Assembly (NCBI GenBank): GCA_964396535.1 | Contig: CAYNFT010000049.1 | Coordinates: 1 to 15,485 of the forward strand | From: CAYNFT01 sp964396535 | GTDB lineage: Bacteria; Chloroflexota; Dehalococcoidia; Dehalococcoidales; UBA2162 | Length of the DNA: 15,485 nt | Direction of reading: 5' to 3' | Shown here: positions 1-6,285 of the stretch, piece after piece | How the letters are laid out: every line of letters starts with the position of its first letter | Position numbering within the stretch: the first letter of the stretch is position 1 | Made by a program: the position numbers and the translations under genes | Notes under the pieces: model-generated | Database searches by the model: none | What the model saw: the letters and a program-made list of their open reading frames with translations, nothing else | What the model was told of the DNA's origin: nothing

Positions 1-108
1 CTACGACAGTTGGAACAGACAGCCACTCCCAATACCTGCCCCCACGGCAGACCGACCATCATTCATCTTAGTTCATCTCAGCTGGAAAAGGAGTTCCACA
101 GGAGCTGA
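1..108 (+). CDS. mutL: MutL C-terminal end (partial, 5' part outside the window)
   Basis: The first 108 bases read in frame 1 as 35 residues ending at TGA (106-108). The stretch contains Cys-Pro-His-Gly-Arg-Pro-Thr at residues 13-19 of the visible part, followed by an Ile-Ile-His-Leu segment and a Gln-Leu-Glu-Lys-Glu-Phe tail. CPHGRP is the conserved motif at the extreme C-terminus of endonuclease-type MutL proteins, where it helps bind the metal of the nick-making site used in DNA mismatch repair. The rest of the gene (ATPase and most of the dimerisation domain) lies upstream of the window. MutL with this motif is expected in bacteria lacking the MutH-directed system. The fragment is short, so the call rests on the motif and its position just before the stop. 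Confidence 0.88.
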   Translation, partial: LRQLEQTATPNTCPHGRPTIIHLSSSQLEKEFHRS

Positions 109-160
109 TTTAGTAAGGCCGCTACGCAACCATGGGTACCATTCAGTTGTGGTTGGTAGG

Positions 161-246
161 GTCATTGCGAGCCGAAGGCGAAGCAATCTCATGCCTGACT
201 GTATCGATTTTTGGGATTGCTTCGTCACTACGCTTCTCGCAATGAC
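161..246. repeat. 86-bp palindromic element (MITE-like / interspersed repeat)
   Basis: Perfect 11-bp terminal inverted repeats, GTCATTGCGAG (161-171) and CTCGCAATGAC (236-246), enclose a second inverted pair, GAAGCAATC (180-188) and GATTGCTTC (215-223). The whole unit can fold into one long interrupted hairpin. The arm words resemble widespread bacterial intergenic palindromes that occur in many copies per genome; that is from general knowledge and copy number cannot be checked here. A T-rich tract follows the right arm (247-251), so the element could also end the mutL transcript. Confidence 0.7.
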
Positions 247-289
247 ATTTTTATCAACCATAATCAAACAGAATGTCCTCTTCGACTTA

Positions 290-318
290 TTGACAAAACC
301 TTAAGAATAGACTAAATT
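290..318 (+). promoter_or_regulatory. Sigma70-like promoter for the small beta-rich protein gene
   Basis: A perfect -35 TTGACA (290-295), a 17-nt spacer and -10 TAAATT (313-318). The -10 box overlaps the TTG at 318, which argues against that codon as start and favours the ATG at 360. Confidence 0.6.
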
Positions 319-359
319 TGAGTCCAACACCAGCAACTAAACAAGGGGGGGGGAAGGAA

Positions 360-659
360 ATGGCAGTTGATGGAACCTACAATATTGAGATGACCACACC
401 GATGGGCGCTCGACCCGGCAAGCTCACACTCAAAACCGACGGTGGCTCCCTCAGTGGCACTTACACTGCTGAACAGGGGGATAATGCGTTCAAAGACGGC
501 ACGGTTTCTGGAGAAGAGATTGCATTTTCGGTGAAGGTAAATGCCCCGATGGGTGAGATTACAATCGGTGTCAAGGGAACCGTGAGTGGCGATACTATCT
601 CTGGTCAGGTGCAGCTCGGTTCTTTTGGTTCGGCTCCTTTCAAGGGTACCCGGGCTTGA
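360..659 (+). CDS. Small beta-rich protein of unknown function, 99 aa
   Basis: The start is set at ATG 360, preceded by a purine-rich G/A tract (344-359) that can serve as ribosome binding site. An upstream TTG at 318 lies inside the promoter and is rejected. The product has no signal peptide or membrane segment. It consists of alternating short beta-strand-like segments with Gly-Thr turns, including two similar stretches (around residues 28-37 and 76-85) that read like Gly-x-Leu/Ile-Ser-Gly. It ends in Phe-Lys-Gly-Thr-Arg-Ala. This is the pattern of a small cytoplasmic beta-barrel or beta-sandwich. I recognise similar short conserved hypothetical proteins but know no function. It has its own promoter and is transcribed away from mutL, so it is probably monocistronic. 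Confidence 0.75.
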   Translation: MAVDGTYNIEMTTPMGARPGKLTLKTDGGSLSGTYTAEQGDNAFKDGTVSGEEIAFSVKVNAPMGEITIGVKGTVSGDTISGQVQLGSFGSAPFKGTRA

Positions 660-810
660 CGCTTAACATTTAGCATTTTAGAGACAGCCAGAGCTACGAA
701 GCTACCACTGGCTAGTGTAGCCGGATATATCTCTTAGTTTGACACGAGATAACATCATGTACTATGGTGTAGCAGTTTTGTTACGTCTTAAACTCGCCTT
801 AGCTTTGAAT

Positions 811-1455
811 TCAGTCTCTTTTCCTCAGGAAGACCTTGAGGCTGTTTATCTTCCCCACTCCCTTCAGGGAGTTTGCCATAGCCAGAAGGACATTGGTAAT
901 GCACTCTCTGGGGAACATACTTAGAGAAATGGGGGAATCGTTTATGTAGAGGGAGAGACGCTCACTCTGGGGTTTGATAAATCCTTCCTCCAGAAAATCA
1001 GCCAAACCCTTGATATCCTCCAAGGAGAACTGCCTGGTCTTGGTTTCCAGAGGTTCATCGGTGGCGATAGCTATAAGCCTCTTGATATTCTTTAAGGGTG
1101 GACCAGCCTCTTTACGGTGGACCTCAATCTTGGGTGCTTTGTCCTGCTTAAAACCCTCGGCAAGGATAATGTCATAGTCCTCCCCCAGGAGTCGGGCTAT
1201 CTCATCGAGAGTGATATCCGGGGCGGCTGGCTTAATTAAAATTACCTTATCCAGAGAACTAACGATAGTAGCCTCGCTCCCCGCTTGAAGGTGGCGACTG
1301 CTGTCCTTGTCCGCTTCATCAAGGGTTGTGCCTTGAGGAGCATGCTTGATGGTAGCCACTCGATAGCCTCTGGACTTTAGCTCTCGAACCAGCTTTTCGA
1401 TCAGGGTTGTCTTCCCCGACTTTGAATTACCTACAATTGAAACGATGGGGGGCAT
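811..1455 (-). CDS. mobB: Molybdopterin-guanine dinucleotide biosynthesis protein MobB, 214 aa
   Basis: MobB is a GTP-binding adapter that assists MobA in attaching GMP to molybdopterin, giving the cofactor of formate dehydrogenases and other DMSO-reductase-family enzymes. The sequence shows a Walker A loop GNSKSGKTT (residues 9-17), the MobB signature KDSSRHLQAGS (50-60) and a Walker B-type ILAEGFK (97-103). A GGAAGGAG site lies upstream of the ATG at 1455. A longer reading from 1485 would put the start codon before that site and is less likely. The protein is about 40 residues longer than E. coli MobB; the extra C-terminal part (about 165-214) carries a Leu-Tyr-Ile-Asn-Asp segment and a helix ending in SLKGV. 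No mobA or molybdoenzyme lies in the window. It follows the yggS-like gene on the same strand after 87 nt and may be co-transcribed with it. Confidence 0.9.
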   Translation of the reverse strand: MPPIVSIVGNSKSGKTTLIEKLVRELKSRGYRVATIKHAPQGTTLDEADKDSSRHLQAGSEATIVSSLDKVILIKPAAPDITLDEIARLLGEDYDIILAEGFKQDKAPKIEVHRKEAGPPLKNIKRLIAIATDEPLETKTRQFSLEDIKGLADFLEEGFIKPQSERLSLYINDSPISLSMFPRECITNVLLAMANSLKGVGKINSLKVFLRKRD

Positions 1456-1542
1456 TTTCCTTTCTCTCCTTCCCAGTCTTTGCACTCTCTAGATTTGTTC
1501 TTTCAGCAAAGCTGATTTATATTTATCATAAGAAAATTGCCA

Positions 1543-2226
1543 TCACTGGCTGGTTCCAGTTTCTTCGTAATCCCTCTCACCAAATATCTTAGTTCCAAGT
1601 CTCACCATATTGGCACCCTCCTCAATGGCAATCTGGTAGGAATTTGTCATCCCCATTGAGAGGTATTTCATCTCGACATCAGGCAGATTGAGCTGCTTAA
1701 TCTTTTCAAATATTTTCCTCGTTTCGACGAAATACGGTCTTGAATCTTCGGGATTACCAAAACGAGGCCCCATAGTCATCAGTCCCATTACCTTCATGCT
1801 CTGATACGCTGAAATCTCTCTGGTTAAATGCTCAACATTCTCCGGAAAAACGCCGGATTTTTGCTCTTCCCGACCGCTGTTTACCTCGATTAGAACCGGC
1901 ATTATTTTGCCTATTTGGGCACATCTCTTATCAATCTCTCCGGCTATTTCCATGGAATCAACGGTTTCTATCATATCGAATATACTCACCGCTTTTTTCA
2001 CCTTATTTTTTTGAAGGTGCCCAATTAAATGCCATTCTGCTCTACTACCTACCGCCTCATAAGCTCTTTCGGCTTCCTGAACGTAGTTTTCCCCTACAAT
2101 TTTCACCCCCGCTTCAACAGCCTTCAGGATTTCTTCTGGTTGCCTTGTCTTGGCAGCGGCTACCAGTTGAATCCCCTCTGGCAGTTCGCTCAATATCTGG
2201 TTAACATTTTTTCTAACTTTGGTCAC
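1543..2226 (-). CDS. yggS: YggS/PROSC-family pyridoxal-phosphate homeostasis protein, 227 aa
   Basis: A single-domain, alanine-racemase-like TIM barrel that binds pyridoxal 5'-phosphate and takes part in B6 and amino-acid homeostasis; no catalytic reaction is established for the family. The PLP lysine is Lys26 in AAAKTR. Other family hallmarks are GENYVQE (45-51), WHLIGHLQKNK (65-75), a SMGMTNS phosphate-binding segment and a C-terminal VRLGTKIFGER. Length is normal for the family (about 230). The start codon is GTG at 2226; the upstream sequence offers only a weak GGGA-like ribosome binding site, so initiation may be inefficient. mobB follows downstream on the same strand. The gene symbol is by family, not by proven orthology. 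Confidence 0.93.
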   Translation of the reverse strand: MTKVRKNVNQILSELPEGIQLVAAAKTRQPEEILKAVEAGVKIVGENYVQEAERAYEAVGSRAEWHLIGHLQKNKVKKAVSIFDMIETVDSMEIAGEIDKRCAQIGKIMPVLIEVNSGREEQKSGVFPENVEHLTREISAYQSMKVMGLMTMGPRFGNPEDSRPYFVETRKIFEKIKQLNLPDVEMKYLSMGMTNSYQIAIEEGANMVRLGTKIFGERDYEETGTSQ

Positions 2227-2653
2227 TGAATTATCCCATCAATTGCAGATGATAGCATTGTCACGAACTCTGAAAGAAAATAAACCTTATAATAAGATTC
2301 TATCAATAAATGACTATGTTTTCCACACCGCTGTTGAAACTGTGACTTCCATGATAAGAAGACGCAGTCTGGAAGCCCTTGAGATTGTTTGTCAATCTAT
2401 GGAATCCTCTCTTGACTATTGGCCTTGAATGTATGAAAATAAACTTACTATTAGAGATAAGGTAGTCTATGAATCGAACAAGGGGATTTGTTAATCTGAA
2501 TCGCTTTAAATCTAGCAAGACTATTAAACGTCTGAGCAAAATCGGTTACGATAAGTATAGGGGAAATAAGAGAAGAAAGAGGTCAGGGTAAAAACACCAG
2601 ATAAAAATCACCCTTACTGACAGGGCGGACAAGACGCAGTTTAAATAAAGTAT
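2227..2653. other. AT-rich low-coding stretch between yggS and tRNA-Pro
   Basis: About 430 bases without a convincing conserved gene. Two overlapping frames (2219-2428 + and 2303-2539 -) are open but look random. The best small frame is 2469-2591 (+), listed separately. It must also hold the promoters for yggS and tRNA-Pro, but I could not place either with good -35/-10 matches. Confidence 0.5.
2469..2591 (+). CDS. Possible small, very basic protein, 40 aa (uncertain)
   Basis: ATG at 2469 is preceded by AAGG (2458-2461) with 6 nt spacing, a usable ribosome binding site. The frame runs 40 codons to TAA. The product is rich in Lys and Arg, including a C-terminal RGNKRRKRSG, with few acidic residues. 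It sits 62 nt before tRNA-Pro on the same strand. I do not recognise it. A-rich DNA produces such Lys/Arg/Asn-rich frames by chance, so this could be non-coding. Confidence 0.25.
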   Translation: MNRTRGFVNLNRFKSSKTIKRLSKIGYDKYRGNKRRKRSG

Positions 2654-2730
2654 CGGGGCGTAGCGCAGCCAGGTAGCGCACCTGAATGGGGTTCAGGTGG
2701 TCGCAGGTTCAAATCCTGTCGCCCCGACCA
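2654..2730 (+). tRNA. tRNA-Pro (anticodon GGG)
   Basis: A complete cloverleaf of 77 nt including an encoded CCA (2728-2730). The acceptor stem CGGGGCG pairs perfectly with CGCCCCG. The D stem is GCGC/GCGC, the anticodon stem CCTGA/TCAGG, and the loop ATGGGGT places GGG at positions 34-36 after T33, with G37 as usual for tRNA-Pro. The T arm is GCAGG-TTCAAAT-CCTGT. It decodes CCC and, by wobble, CCU. Confidence 0.97.
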
Positions 2731-3014
2731 TAGATAGGAGAGAGCGGTTCTAAACAACCTGAACCGGGCGGGCTCACCAAAAAGTCATGGTTCAGAATGG
2801 TTCATGGGAATGGTTACTCACAGGTTTTAAAATCGACCTCGAGACACAAGTTAAACCAAAGACTGCCAAAGGCCTGCGCTTTGACTTCCCAGCGCGTTCT
2901 TCACCCCCCGAAACCCTCAAATATATCATAATTATTACCTGCATAATCGCTCCCCCCTATTCTAAAACGAGCATATTTCTCAGTTTTTTAGACCGTGCCC
3001 TGGTTTAACTTCTA
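2731..3014. other. Intergenic stretch after tRNA-Pro
   Basis: No convincing gene. It contains a 6-bp hairpin, CGGTTC (2745-2750) and GAACCG (2761-2766), without a T-tract. It also has three spaced copies of ATGGTT(C)A at 2787-2794, 2797-2804 and 2810-2816. The open frame 2787-3008 starts inside these repeats, lacks a ribosome binding site and resembles no protein I know. Confidence 0.5.
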
Positions 3015-3043
3015 TTGACAAAAGTATGTAAAGTATGTAATAT
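3015..3043 (+). promoter_or_regulatory. Strong sigma70-like promoter with internal 9-bp tandem repeat, for the AbrB-like regulator operon
   Basis: A perfect -35 TTGACA (3015-3020), a 17-nt spacer and -10 TAATAT (3038-3043). The spacer holds two head-to-tail copies of AAGTATGTA (3022-3030, 3031-3039), the second running into the -10 box. Their position between the hexamers suggests an operator, perhaps for autoregulation by the downstream AbrB-type protein; that role is inference. Confidence 0.7.
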
Positions 3044-3090
3044 ATATATTATATGAATAGTATCACCTTAAATAATCGAGGAGAGCTATT

Positions 3091-3354
3091 ATGGAAGATA
3101 AATTAGAAGGAAGGATACCCAAGTTTTATGGAGCGGTCGTTGTTGGTGAACGAGGCCAGATAGTTATACCGGCTGAAGCCCGCCGCGGCATGGATATTAC
3201 TCCTGGTGAAAAACTGATTATTTTAGGTGGCCCACAAGAAAATATGTTAATGATAGCTAAAGCGGAATCTGTGTCGCAGTTACTGAGTAAGGCTATGGAG
3301 CACCTGTCCCAGTTTGAGAGTTTGCTCAAGGCCGATGATGAGCCTCCCAAGTAG
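3091..3354 (+). CDS. AbrB/MazE/SpoVT-family DNA-binding protein, 87 aa
   Basis: A swapped-hairpin (AbrB-type) transcription factor. The domain spans about residues 12-55, with the diagnostic VVGERGQIVIPAEAR (17-31) followed by a Pro-Gly-Glu-Lys-Leu turn and a beta-strand LIILGG. The remaining 30 residues form an amphipathic helix with a Ser-Gln-Leu-Leu-Ser-Lys-Ala pattern, probably for dimerisation or regulation. GAGGAG stands 9 nt before the ATG. Family members dimerise and bind AT-rich promoter DNA, either as stand-alone regulators or as antitoxins. No toxin gene is adjacent; instead ABC transporter genes follow after 76 nt, so it is more likely the local repressor of the transporter operon, possibly with the repeat in its own promoter as target. 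Confidence 0.88.
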   Translation: MEDKLEGRIPKFYGAVVVGERGQIVIPAEARRGMDITPGEKLIILGGPQENMLMIAKAESVSQLLSKAMEHLSQFESLLKADDEPPK

Positions 3355-3430
3355 TTTCTTGAAAGCAGTGCTATTGATACGTTTTTAGGCTTTGACGGAT
3401 ATACCCTAATTTAACTGGAAGGTGGTATTT

Positions 3431-4354
3431 ATGGAGAAGAATGGTGATTTGGTTGTCCAAACCGAACATCTGACCAAGTGTTTCGGTAAACTGGTAGCCG
3501 TAGATGACCTTAATTTAGAGGTTCGTAAAGGAGAGGTCTTTGGCTTTCTGGGTCCTAACGGTGCTGGAAAGAGCACAACAATGGGAATGATGCTGGGTCT
3601 TATCTCTCCTACCTCAGGAACATTAGAGCTCTTTGGTCTGAACATTCAGAGCTATTTGCCCAAAATACTGCAAAGAATAGGGGCTGTGACGGAAAGTACC
3701 GGATTTTACCCCTACCTTTCCGGGAAAGATAATTTAGACTATATTGCCCGGATTACCGGAGGAATAAGCAGTAGCAGGATTGAAGAGGTTCTGGAATTGG
3801 TAGAGTTGTCAGGCCGCGAGAAGGATAAGTTCAGCAACTATTCCCTGGGGATGAAGCAGCGTCTGGCTATAGCTTGCGCTCTGCTCAACGATCCAGAATT
3901 TATCGTTTTAGATGAGCCGACCAACGGCTTGGATCCAGCGGGTATGAAAGAGATTCGTGAACTTATCATCAGGCTGGGACAGGAAGGGAAAACCATTTTT
4001 CTTAATAGCCACCTGCTGCATGAAGTGGAACAGGTTTGCAGGCGTGTGGCAATTATCAAACAGGGTAAGGTGATTACCCAGGGACTGGTTAAAGATTTGA
4101 TGAAGAAAGAAGATATCCTTCAGATAAAGGTAAACGAACCTGAAAGGGCTATGACAGTTCTAAAAAACATCGATTGGATAACTTCTATCGTCAGAGAAGA
4201 TGATAAATTGCTTATCGGTGTTAAAGCAGAGAAATATGCCGAAATAAGCTCTGTTTTGGCCAAGGAAAGTATCTTTGTAACGGAAATGAGAGCTAAAGAA
4301 GATACACTGGAAGAATTTTTCCTGGAAATGACTGAGGAGAGAATAAATGATTGA
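3431..4354 (+). CDS. ABC transporter ATP-binding protein (BcrA/CcmA-like, ABC-2 type), 307 aa
   Basis: The start is ATG 3431, preceded by GGAAGG (3418-3423); an in-frame GTG at 3422 overlaps that site and is rejected. The protein has a Walker A GPNGAGKST (41-49), signature YSLGMKQR (137-144), Walker B FIVLDEPT (157-164) and switch His194. The Q-loop position carries Glu88 (VTESTGFYP) rather than Gln. Such an E-loop is known from bacitracin/lantibiotic-resistance type ATPases. Residues 220-307 form the accessory C-terminal domain common in this subfamily. It would energise the membrane protein encoded next, whose start overlaps this gene by 8 nt, a sign of translational coupling. The substrate is unknown; drug, peptide antibiotic or lipid export is typical of the family. 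Confidence 0.92.
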   Translation: MEKNGDLVVQTEHLTKCFGKLVAVDDLNLEVRKGEVFGFLGPNGAGKSTTMGMMLGLISPTSGTLELFGLNIQSYLPKILQRIGAVTESTGFYPYLSGKDNLDYIARITGGISSSRIEEVLELVELSGREKDKFSNYSLGMKQRLAIACALLNDPEFIVLDEPTNGLDPAGMKEIRELIIRLGQEGKTIFLNSHLLHEVEQVCRRVAIIKQGKVITQGLVKDLMKKEDILQIKVNEPERAMTVLKNIDWITSIVREDDKLLIGVKAEKYAEISSVLAKESIFVTEMRAKEDTLEEFFLEMTEERIND

Positions 4355-5189
4355 GATGATTCGAGCAGAGCTTTTTAAACTGCGTAAGAGAAGAATGACA
4401 TGGATATTGCTTATTATCCTGGCTGCTTTCTTTTGTCTTATGTTTTTCGCCACTTATGGGATAACTTCAAGTCCACCTGATAGAATGCCGGGAGAAGCTG
4501 TAGATGCGATAAGAGCTTCACTCCAGTTTCCTGATGCATTCAACATGATTTTTTCAACCGCAGGTGCTATTGGGACACTATTATTGATAATTCTGGTAGC
4601 ATCGTCCATAGGTAATGAATATGGTTGGGGTACGGTCAGGCAGGTGCTGACAAGGAGGGGAATCAGGTATTATTTCGTTATATCAAAGCTGGTTTCCTTT
4701 ATCATTATAGCGGTCATAGGCCTGTTAATCTCTGTTGTTATCGGATTTATTTTAGCCTTAATTACCTCCAATCTAATAGGTAGTATTAACTGGGACTTTA
4801 TGACGGCCTCTTACATTGGTGGACTGTTTGAGAAGTTTGGATGGACACTATTTTCTTTACTTCCATACATACTTATGGCTGCCTTCTTTGCCTTCTTGGG
4901 TCGCTCTGCTATAGCCGGTATAGGTGGAGGATTAGGGTTCTACTTTATAGAAGCTATAGCTGTGGGTATATTCAATCAGGCGGGGGGTTGGTTGGCTAAA
5001 ATACCAGATTATCTGATTGGACCTAATGTTGATGCACTCATGCCATCTAGTCTATTTACTCAGGGTCCATTTGCATCTGCTGGTACTTTGCCGTCGACAC
5101 TTAATGCTTCATTAACATTAGTTGTCTATTGTGTTGTGTTTATAGTTATATCTTTATATATGTTTAAAAAGAGGGATGTAACAGCCTAG
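4347..5189 (+). CDS. ABC-2 type permease, 280 aa
   Basis: This is the membrane partner of the preceding ATPase. The ATG at 4347 overlaps the end of that gene and is preceded by GAGGAGAG (4334-4341). About six membrane segments can be seen, near residues 17-37, 70-88, 111-140, 165-185, 190-210 and 255-273. A short basic N-terminus (KLRKRR, 11-16) lies on the cytoplasmic side. The first cytoplasmic loop carries NEYGWGTVRQVLTRRG (90-105), the Glu-x-x-x-Gly-Thr coupling-helix pattern of BcrB-like ABC-2 permeases. The protein ends in a basic Lys-Lys-Arg segment. Function is probably export or immunity; nothing in the sequence fixes the substrate. Confidence 0.87.
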   Translation: MIEMIRAELFKLRKRRMTWILLIILAAFFCLMFFATYGITSSPPDRMPGEAVDAIRASLQFPDAFNMIFSTAGAIGTLLLIILVASSIGNEYGWGTVRQVLTRRGIRYYFVISKLVSFIIIAVIGLLISVVIGFILALITSNLIGSINWDFMTASYIGGLFEKFGWTLFSLLPYILMAAFFAFLGRSAIAGIGGGLGFYFIEAIAVGIFNQAGGWLAKIPDYLIGPNVDALMPSSLFTQGPFASAGTLPSTLNASLTLVVYCVVFIVISLYMFKKRDVTA

Positions 5190-5234
5190 TAATTATCCGT
5201 AGTATTAGAATGAAAAAACACGGGATAAGAAAGA

Positions 5235-6248
5235 ATGAGCTCTATCGAAGCAGAGGATTTAACCAAGCGTTTTGGTAAATTTACCGCGGTGGACCGTATT
5301 TCCTTTCAGGTAGGAAAAGGCGAGATATTTGGTTTTCTGGGACCCAACGGAGCTGGTAAATCCACCACTATCCGAATGCTTTGTACTCTGCTTCAGCCGA
5401 CGAGCGGGAGCGCCAAAGTGGCTGGTTTTGACATATTAAAGCAGTCGGACAGGGTGCGAGAGCATATCGGGCTGGTCGCCGAAAAGCTCATTCTCTATGA
5501 CCGACTCACGGCTGCTGAGAATCTCACCCTCTTCGGCAGGCTGAACAACCTCCCTGAGAAGGAGATAAAGCAGCAAATAGATAAATGGGTTGGCCGTTTG
5601 CAGATGGAAGAGTGGCGTAACCATTTAGCTGGAAAGTTCTCAACCGGTATGAAGCAGCGCATTAATATTGCCCGGGCTCTCATCCATCACCCCGATGTTC
5701 TCATCTTGGATGAGCCGACTCTCGGACTTGACCCGCAGACCGCTCGTACTATCCATGATTTTATAAAGGAGCTTAGCCAGGAAGGCATAACCGTTGTGCT
5801 GACTACTCATGACATGGCGGAAGCAGAGTCTCTTTCTCACCGCATCGCCGTTATAGACCGGGGCAAAATAGTGGCTATAGACAGCATCCCGAATTTAAAA
5901 AGAAGTCTGGCACAGAAAGGGCAGACACTCATCGAGGTTGAAGTACCGAACCTGAACGACTCCATACTGAACAATCTGAAGACGATGGAATCGGTCACCT
6001 CTTTAGCACAATCGGATACCTACCGGATTAAAATTCATGCCACCGGTGATAGTCCCATAGCAGAAATAGTGGGTACAATCACTGCCGCTGGAGGTCAAAT
6101 CCGCACGATAAACACAGCAGAGCCCACAATGCATGACGTATTTCTGCATCTCACTGGCAGCGAAATGCGTGACGAGGTAAATGAAAAGATGCCCTTGCCC
6201 CACGAACATAGACCACCAGGGTGGGGAAGAGCTTCGAGGATAAGGTAA
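5235..6248 (+). CDS. ABC transporter ATP-binding protein (DrrA-like), 337 aa
   Basis: The second ATPase of the operon lies 45 nt after the first permease. It has Walker A GPNGAGKST (36-44), signature FSTGMKQR (135-142), Walker B VLILDEPT (155-162) and His192. As in the first ATPase, the Q-loop position has Glu83 (GLVAEKLILYD). Residues 215-312 form a DrrA-type C-terminal regulatory domain. The last 25 residues are Pro/Arg-rich and look unstructured. The ATG at 5235 has only a weak purine-rich site upstream, so translation may depend partly on upstream genes. It is diverged from the first ATPase, so the two pairs are probably separate transporters, or halves of one heteromeric complex, rather than a recent duplication. 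Confidence 0.92.
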   Translation: MSSIEAEDLTKRFGKFTAVDRISFQVGKGEIFGFLGPNGAGKSTTIRMLCTLLQPTSGSAKVAGFDILKQSDRVREHIGLVAEKLILYDRLTAAENLTLFGRLNNLPEKEIKQQIDKWVGRLQMEEWRNHLAGKFSTGMKQRINIARALIHHPDVLILDEPTLGLDPQTARTIHDFIKELSQEGITVVLTTHDMAEAESLSHRIAVIDRGKIVAIDSIPNLKRSLAQKGQTLIEVEVPNLNDSILNNLKTMESVTSLAQSDTYRIKIHATGDSPIAEIVGTITAAGGQIRTINTAEPTMHDVFLHLTGSEMRDEVNEKMPLPHEHRPPGWGRASRIR

Positions 6249-6285
6249 GCTATTATTCAAATCTCAGGTGTATAAAGGACAAGGG

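Noticed and set aside
73..267. Open frame on the minus strand across the palindromic element
   Set aside because: It reads the antisense of the mutL end and then the repeat itself; such frames are artefacts of the palindrome.
686..722. Hairpins AGCCAG...CTGGCT and GGCTA-GTG-TAGCC after the small beta-rich gene
   Set aside because: Stems are only 5-6 bp and no T-tract follows, so I could not call a terminator.
2219..2539. Open frames 2219-2428 (+) and 2303-2539 (-)
   Set aside because: No ribosome binding site, overlapping and opposed, and no family resemblance.
2787..3008. Open frame on the plus strand before the AbrB-like gene
   Set aside because: It starts in a short repeat without a ribosome binding site and has low-quality composition; more likely intergenic.
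3091..3354. AbrB-like gene as antitoxin of a toxin-antitoxin pair
   Set aside because: No PIN, MazF or similar toxin gene follows; the next gene is an ABC ATPase.
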